Below, one piece after another: positions 42,482 through 44,139 of a stretch of DNA of 44,139 bases (its first letter is position 1; each line of letters opens with the position of its first letter). Below the pieces are notes generated by a model, which searched no databases, was not told the DNA's origin, and saw nothing but the letters and a program-made list of their open reading frames with translations. A program made the position numbers and the translations under genes. The stretch is from positions 1 through 44,139 of the forward strand of contig JAJUJY010000019.1 of assembly GCA_029265085.1 (NCBI GenBank), read 5' to 3'. The stretch comes from Chloroflexota bacterium. Lineage in GTDB: Bacteria > Chloroflexota > Anaerolineae > Anaerolineales > Anaerolineaceae.

Positions 42482-43306
42482 TCACGGGTTCCAGTCAGGT
42501 TCATCCACCCACAGGCAAACCGGCTGGTTGACAGCTTCAACAAAACCCAACCGCTTGGCCAACCCAACAGAAGCTTCATTTTCCGGCCAACAGCCCCAAA
42601 TGGGCTGCAACCCGCGTTCCCGGCAGCCGCGAATAAATCCCCGGGCAGCCGCCTGTGCCAATCCCTGGCGGCGGTATTCCGGGCGGGTGAAGATAGAGAT
42701 TTCCGCCTCGTTACAGCAGGTAAATACTGCATGACAGGCACTGGCCAGTGTATCGCCGTGCAGCACGCAGCAGCCCAGGCTCTTGTCTAAAAAGTCGACA
42801 GTAGAGCCGTAAAAAAGCCTGGCCTCTTCCGCCAGTTCAGGATACGCATCCAGGATCTCCTCCGTATAAGGGACCACACGCATCCCCTCCGGCAACAGGG
42901 TTGGCAGTTCAGGATGAGCGGCCTCCGGCAAGGTAAATCGCTTTTTATAAATCGGAATGGGCCTGCAAGCCGCAAAGCGCTCAAAAAGGAGCGGCTGCCA
43001 ATCACCAGGCTCATAAAACAACAGCACTTCCGGATTGTGCATCTCAGCTTTTTGATGCGGCACAAAATCCTGGGTAAACGCCTGGAACAGCCAATCCAAC
43101 ACGGCAGGGGATGGGCGGCCAGCCAAAAAGTAATATCCCACACGCGTACAAATTAAACCAACACCAGGCTGGTCTGGCCTGTCTGCAAAGACACGCCCGG
43201 GATGGCCGCCATCTAATGTGCCAAACGCAAGGACACCAAAGTGTGTACCGTGAAAAAGATCGACAAGCTGCGGGTATTGACTGGGATTCAGTTCTAGCAT
43301 GGCCAT
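42482..43306 (-). CDS. GNAT-family acetyltransferase
   Basis: A 274-residue protein. The C-terminal part is a GNAT domain: CCNEAEISIFTRPEYRRQGLAQAAARGFIRGC contains the acetyl-CoA loop R-R-Q-G-L-A, followed by WGCWPENEASVGLAKRLGFVE. The N-terminal half (about 1-130) resembles the additional domain of the GNAT_acetyltran group. Substrate unknown. The start at 43306 lacks a strong ribosome binding site; an ATG two codons later is also possible. It is transcribed away from the plsY-like gene. Confidence 0.78.
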   Translation of the reverse strand: MAMLELNPSQYPQLVDLFHGTHFGVLAFGTLDGGHPGRVFADRPDQPGVGLICTRVGYYFLAGRPSPAVLDWLFQAFTQDFVPHQKAEMHNPEVLLFYEPGDWQPLLFERFAACRPIPIYKKRFTLPEAAHPELPTLLPEGMRVVPYTEEILDAYPELAEEARLFYGSTVDFLDKSLGCCVLHGDTLASACHAVFTCCNEAEISIFTRPEYRRQGLAQAAARGFIRGCRERGLQPIWGCWPENEASVGLAKRLGFVEAVNQPVCLWVDEPDWNP

Positions 43307-43455
43307 GATCCGAGATTCTGCAAGATAAGGCGGAAGAAAACAACCAGAACGGATGATACCATAAAACGGAAGCCGCTGACCAGAGCGCAAATCATCCGGC
43401 GCGACAAACCGGCAGTCTATTCCTCGGTAAGCGTTGGATAAGTATTGATAACAAC

Positions 43456-43500
43456 TTGAAAAAAATCATCATTTTCTCGATAATGATTATCAAGATAATC
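43456..43500 (+). promoter_or_regulatory. Promoter overlapped by a Fur-like palindrome
   Basis: TTGAAA (43456-43461) and GATAAT (43479-43484) are 17 bases apart. The -10 is the left arm of GATAAT-G-ATTATC, and GATTATC-AA-GATAATC follows in overlap, giving three GATAAT-type units. Fur boxes of other bacteria are built from the same hexamer. A repressor bound here would block the promoter. Confidence 0.6.
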
Positions 43501-43529
43501 CATCACCCGTCGATTCTGAGGAGGACACG

Positions 43530-44139
43530 ATGCGGGTCGAAATTATTTTCATCGCATTAATCAGCGGGTATCTGATCGGCTCTATTTCTTTTGCGCGCCT
43601 GATCGCGCGGATTTTAGCCCCCAAAGAAGATGTAGAAAATGTCACATTAGATACGGGCGAAGGTAAACCCGTGCGGCTTTCCAGCGTAGGCGCAACTGCT
43701 GTTTCTGTCAAACTGGGCGGGCGAGCGGGCTGCGCCATCGGCGCATTGGATATCCTCAAAGCGGTGGTGCCTACCCTGGCTTTTAAACTGCTCTTCCCCG
43801 GGCAGGATTATTTCCTGTTTGCCGGAGGTGCGGCTGTAGGCGGGCACATCTGGCCGATCTTTTTCAAATTTAAGGGCGGCTGGGGACTCTCACCCATTCT
43901 GGGGGTTTTCCTGGTGATGGATTGGCTGGGAGTGCTGGTCAGCAACCTGGCCGGAATGATCCTGGGACTATTCGTACTCCGCGAAGTTTTCCTGGTCTTC
44001 ACCGCCGGTACCTGGTTGATGGCGATCTGGATCTGGTTTGCCACCCACCGTTGGGAATATGTTCTTTATGTGCTTTTACTGAACGGTATGTTTATCCTGG
44101 CGACCCTGCCGGAACTGCGCGTGCATTTAAAAAATCGCC
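43530..44139 (+). CDS. PlsY-like membrane acyltransferase, divergent, cut by window end
   Basis: The visible 203 residues resemble PlsY, which transfers an acyl group from acyl phosphate to glycerol-3-phosphate. They show a first hydrophobic helix ending GYLIGSISFARLI, SVGATAVSVKLGG (compare GSGNPGATNV), LDILKAV (compare DxLKG), and GHIWPIFFKFKGGWGLSP (compare GHxFPxFLxFKGGKG). The usual KGGKGVAT reads KGGWGLSP (residues 115-122), an altered key site, and about 20 polar residues are inserted near 30-50. It is therefore a paralogue whose activity or substrate may differ. GAGGAGG precedes the ATG. The gene continues beyond the window. Confidence 0.75.
   Translation, partial: MRVEIIFIALISGYLIGSISFARLIARILAPKEDVENVTLDTGEGKPVRLSSVGATAVSVKLGGRAGCAIGALDILKAVVPTLAFKLLFPGQDYFLFAGGAAVGGHIWPIFFKFKGGWGLSPILGVFLVMDWLGVLVSNLAGMILGLFVLREVFLVFTAGTWLMAIWIWFATHRWEYVLYVLLLNGMFILATLPELRVHLKNR

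Overview
The window looks like chromosomal DNA of an anaerobic Chloroflexota bacterium, most likely class Anaerolineae. This is inferred from gene content: a single-chain glycyl-tRNA synthetase joining the alpha and beta subunits, a dnaG-sigA pair with a long lineage insert in the sigma factor, a glycyl radical enzyme with its activase (an oxygen-sensitive system), a class I xylose isomerase, and moderately GC-rich DNA. I see no insertion sequence, prophage, CRISPR array or integron. Coding is dense, and no gap without a gene or RNA exceeds 300 bases.

Positions 1-9.4 kb are on the minus strand: a small membrane protein, a receiver-Cache-HAMP adenylate/guanylate cyclase, the primary sigma factor, DNA primase, and a CheY-CheC-diguanylate cyclase cluster. 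Divergent from cheY is a 48-codon Flp-type pilin gene with a TTG start. Positions 9.7-18.2 kb hold glycyl-tRNA synthetase, an EEP-family nuclease/phosphatase, a small unknown gene, and a minus-strand series tRNA-Gln, short GlmU, CorC-like CBS protein, cytidine deaminase and RecO. Positions 18.2-28.5 kb hold an ABC-F ATPase, a GAF histidine kinase overlapping a UbiE/MenG methyltransferase, two more methyltransferases, the small SRP RNA with a clear promoter, a GT39-like membrane protein, and a Cys/Met-metabolism PLP enzyme.

Positions 28.5-33.7 kb form a compact minus-strand operon: FadR-type GntR regulator, glycyl radical enzyme of unknown substrate, its radical SAM activase, and a PNPOx-like flavin protein. 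A match to the GntR/FadR operator consensus lies just downstream of the putative promoter. Positions 35.6-39.8 kb hold a complete xylose module (xylR-type ROK repressor, xylA, xylB). Two copies of TAATTTGT-N11-ACAAA lie exactly where XylR operators would be expected. The right end has a MerR regulator with a textbook 19-bp-spacer promoter, an M1-type lipoprotein peptidase, a GNAT protein, and a divergent PlsY-like membrane protein cut by the window edge, whose promoter overlaps a Fur-like palindrome.

The strongest candidates for new biology are the glycyl radical operon, the receiver/CheC/c-di-GMP cluster beside a lone Flp pilin, the GlmU lacking its acetyltransferase part, and the PlsY paralogue under a Fur-like element. 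Functions are inferred from motifs read by eye; no database search was possible.
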